Origin: Lentisphaeria bacterium
GTDB taxonomy: Bacteria > Verrucomicrobiota > Lentisphaeria > Victivallales > Victivallaceae
Reading direction: 5' to 3'
Assembly: GCA_900768505.1 (NCBI GenBank)
Contig: CAAGED010000019.1
Coordinates: 1 to 44,267 of the forward strand
DNA: 44,267 nucleotides
The notes beneath the pieces are model-generated. The model saw only the letters and a program-made list of their open reading frames with translations. It was not told the DNA's origin and did not search any database. Within the stretch, counting starts at the first letter, position 1. Every line of letters starts with the position of its first letter. The position numbers were made by a program, and so were the translations under genes. Positions 42,143 to 44,267 of the stretch are shown here, in pieces.

Positions 42143-42961
42143 ATGACCAACTCCAAACAACATAAAGCAATAAAATGGCTAATTATGCCTAGTTTTGTGT
42201 TTTTTATGACGGTTCTGACTGGAGTAATGGGATGCGCAGACAAGGTAATTTTTCAGCCGCCGGAGAGTTTTGCCGGTTTTGACCAAAATTTGCTTGATTT
42301 GCTTGAAGTTTCCCAAAGCGACGGTGTGAAAATTGCCATGTATTATCAGCCTGCTCAACCTGGAAAACCTACTATCCTTTACAGTCATGGCAATGCGGAG
42401 GATTTAAGCTATCTGGTTCCTTTTTTGCAACATTGTTTTGCTAGAACCGGATATGGAGTCGCCGCCTACGATTACGAGGGATATGGACGTTCCGGTGGAA
42501 CTCCATCGGAAGATAATACTTACCGGGATGTAGAGGCGATGTGGCGTTATTTAACGGAGGAACGCAAAATTCCGCCGCAGGAGATAATCATTTACGGTCG
42601 TTCAGTGGGAAGTGGACCGGCAACATATTTAGCCAGTCGGAAGCAGGCGGCGGGATTGGTTTTGGAGGCGCCGTTCAGCAGTGCATTTGAGGTAGCTAAT
42701 TTGGGGTGGCTGCCCTTTAATCGATTTGAAAATTACAAGCTGATTTCTGAGATTAATCAGCCATTACTGATTATTCACGGAACAAACGACAAGGTTATTC
42801 CGCTGTGGCATGGCAAAAAATTATATGATTTGGCGGGTGAACCGAAGTTTTTTTACAGCGTTCCTGGTGCCGGGCATAATAATATCTTCCCGGTAGGTGG
42901 TGACGTTTATCTGAAGAAACTTGATGAATTTGCCGCGTTTTGCAGAAATATGAAAAAATAA
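42143..42961 (+). CDS. Alpha/beta-hydrolase lipoprotein (Bem46/ABHD17-like)
   Basis: A 272-residue lipoprotein: hydrophobic segment ending VMGC with the cysteine near residue 31. The hydrolase domain has YSHGNAEDL, the nucleophile Ser154 in GRSVGSGP, Asp216 in GTNDKVIP and His245 in GAGHNN, a complete Ser-Asp-His triad. The closest family I know is the Bem46/ABHD17/FrsA-like serine hydrolases, with unknown natural substrate. It is followed by the M28 peptidase after 21 bases, so the two are likely co-transcribed. Confidence 0.82.
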   Translation: MTNSKQHKAIKWLIMPSFVFFMTVLTGVMGCADKVIFQPPESFAGFDQNLLDLLEVSQSDGVKIAMYYQPAQPGKPTILYSHGNAEDLSYLVPFLQHCFARTGYGVAAYDYEGYGRSGGTPSEDNTYRDVEAMWRYLTEERKIPPQEIIIYGRSVGSGPATYLASRKQAAGLVLEAPFSSAFEVANLGWLPFNRFENYKLISEINQPLLIIHGTNDKVIPLWHGKKLYDLAGEPKFFYSVPGAGHNNIFPVGGDVYLKKLDEFAAFCRNMKK

Positions 42962-42982
42962 ATTCATAAATTGAGGTGAAAA

Positions 42983-44056
42983 ATGGCTTGGTCAAGGTTT
43001 GTTGCCGGCGCAATTCCACTAATTATGTTGTTTAGTGCCGCATTGCCGATGCTGGCGGTAAACGGTGCGAGTTCTCCAGTTGCGAAAGTGCCGGTTAGAA
43101 TTGCCACTGCCGAAAAATTAAGAAATGACGTGGAATATTTCTCCAGAATCGGCGAACGCAATTACACCCGCCCGGGGGCTTTGATAAAGAGCGCCAAATA
43201 TATCCGTGAACGTTTTTCCAAGGCGGGACTGGAGGTGGAAGAATTAAAATATCAGGTCAATGATACAAAAAAAATGCCATTAAAATTTCCTCATGCCACG
43301 TTGCCAAAAAAAGAGTTCACCAACATCATTGGCTCGGTTGTCGGCACCAAATACCCGGAAGAAATAATTATTGTCGGAGCACATTATGATACCCCGATGC
43401 TGGAAAACGGGCAGGGGGCGGATGATAATGCTTCAGGATTGGCCGGAATGCTGGCGTTGGCAGAATATTTTGGCAAGAACCCGCAGGAGCGGACAATTCG
43501 TTTCATCGCATTTGCCAACGAGGAGATGCCTTTTTTTAATACGAAGGATATGGGCAGTTATCGTTGTGCCGCCAATTCTGCTGCTTTGCAGGAAAAGGTG
43601 GTGGCGATGATTGCTCTGGAATGTATTGGTTACTTCAGCGAAGAGAAAAATTCACAAAAAATTCCATTGGAATTGAAGTTGGAAAATCCGCCCAGGATTG
43701 GTAATTTTATTGCAATAATCGGAAATGAAAATGAAAATGCGCTGGTTGAACAAACCGTTGCCGCATTTAAACAAGGCAGTAATTTGCCGGTGATTGGTTT
43801 AGCCGCCAGTTTTGAAATTGCGGGATTAGGGTGGTCGGATCATGCGTCGTATGCAAAATTTAATATTCCGGCAATTATGATTACTGATACCGCATTATTG
43901 CGAAATTCGAATTACCATCAACTTAGCGACACTCCAGAAACATTAAATTATGAAAAAATGAACCAGGTTGTTGTCGGAACTGCTCAAATAATTCATAATC
44001 TCGCACTGGGTGGAGAGGGAAAGTCTGAAAAGAATAAAAGTTTTCTGAAATATTAG
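42983..44056 (+). CDS. Secreted M28-family zinc aminopeptidase
   Basis: A 357-residue exported peptidase with a signal peptide ending near residue 25. The dizinc ligands are readable: His134 in GAHYDT, Asp147 in GADDNASG, Glu180/Glu181 in ANEE (base and ligand), Glu213 in LECIGYF and His312 in YHQLSDT. The LExIGYF form marks the sub-family with Glu instead of Asp at the fourth position. It would remove N-terminal residues from peptides in the periplasm or outside. GAGGTG precedes the ATG. Confidence 0.9.
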   Translation: MAWSRFVAGAIPLIMLFSAALPMLAVNGASSPVAKVPVRIATAEKLRNDVEYFSRIGERNYTRPGALIKSAKYIRERFSKAGLEVEELKYQVNDTKKMPLKFPHATLPKKEFTNIIGSVVGTKYPEEIIIVGAHYDTPMLENGQGADDNASGLAGMLALAEYFGKNPQERTIRFIAFANEEMPFFNTKDMGSYRCAANSAALQEKVVAMIALECIGYFSEEKNSQKIPLELKLENPPRIGNFIAIIGNENENALVEQTVAAFKQGSNLPVIGLAASFEIAGLGWSDHASYAKFNIPAIMITDTALLRNSNYHQLSDTPETLNYEKMNQVVVGTAQIIHNLALGGEGKSEKNKSFLKY

Positions 44057-44267
44057 ATTTGACGAAAGATTTATGGCTTTTGCAGCGTCAAAAAGATAAT
44101 ATTTTGAGAATCGTGATACTTTTTTTAAGAAGATTTACATGTCAGGAAAGAATTAGCATTGCCGCTAAATTAGTCGATTATGAAAAATTATTTAACAAAT
44201 TGAATATCAATGGAAAACCATGATTTTTCATGATATATTATTGCAAGAAACTCGTATAAAATCGAAA
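44057..44267. other. Window end: AT-rich sequence, nothing assigned
   Basis: The 211 bases after the M28 peptidase contain no open frame of note and no clear terminator. Confidence 0.4.

Noticed and set aside
1..44267. tRNA, rRNA, insertion sequence or prophage
   Set aside because: None found by eye: no cloverleaf ends, no transposase, integrase or phage structural genes.

Overview
The window reads as a chromosomal segment of a Gram-negative-type, probably anaerobic or oxygen-shy bacterium of the PVC group. My best guess is Lentisphaerota/Victivallales. This is inferred from the mixture of a DUF4091-type secreted glycoside-hydrolase-like protein with a CBM9-like partner, a sialate-O-acetylesterase-like protein, many lipoproteins and signal peptides, sigma-54, tandem rubrerythrins and moderate GC with AT-rich spacers. 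There is no rRNA, tRNA, phage, IS element or CRISPR array that I can see. Most genes are housekeeping or surface-glycan genes.

Layout. 1-4135 (minus): rpoN, then a multi-membrane-span STT3-like protein, then a very short protein that looks like only the N-terminal domain of an M14 carboxypeptidase. 4303-7498 (plus): a YycJ/WalJ-like metallo-beta-lactamase-fold protein, then a UDP-HexNAc dehydrogenase/4-epimerase pair (tviB-tviC type). 7623-9874 (minus): two tandem rubrerythrins and a metallophosphoesterase. 10071-13621 (minus): eno-ldhA operon, and prmC with a small conserved-looking partner. 14006-16361 (plus): a secreted, apparently catalytically broken sialate-esterase-like protein and a lipoprotein. 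16376-20770 (minus): a probable operon of lipoprotein (frame broken by an A10 tract just after its start codon), comEC, a GT4 glycosyltransferase and a second lipoprotein.

21162-28236 (plus): a surface-polysaccharide block with fnlA-fnlB (UDP-L-FucNAc synthesis), a NeuD/PglD-like acyltransferase, a nucleotidyltransferase-fold protein and fnlC, followed by a methyltransferase and a Vat-type acetyltransferase. 28761-34507 (plus): ilvB (acetolactate synthase with a Cys-rich insertion), bioB, a ThuA-like protein with a near-consensus promoter and operator-like repeats, and a TPP riboswitch controlling thiC. 34583-44056: a beta-helix protein (minus), a secreted DUF4091/CBM9-like gene pair behind a perfect consensus sigma-70 promoter, a second metallophosphoesterase (minus), a secreted TPR protein, an alpha/beta-hydrolase lipoprotein and an M28 peptidase.

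How it fits together. Two nucleotide-sugar routes (UDP-GlcNAc to UDP-GalNAcA, and UDP-GlcNAc to UDP-L-FucNAc) could supply a capsule or O-antigen-like glycan. The secreted proteins suggest glycan foraging. eno-ldhA, ilvB and thiC sit around the pyruvate/TPP node. The most unusual signals are the A10 frameshift in a lipoprotein, extra cysteine clusters in two pyruvate-using enzymes (LdhA tail and the IlvB active-site loop), the isolated M14 N-domain, and two proteins that keep their fold but seem to have lost catalytic residues (SASA and the ComEC C-terminus). All function calls are from reading the sequence; no database search was run.
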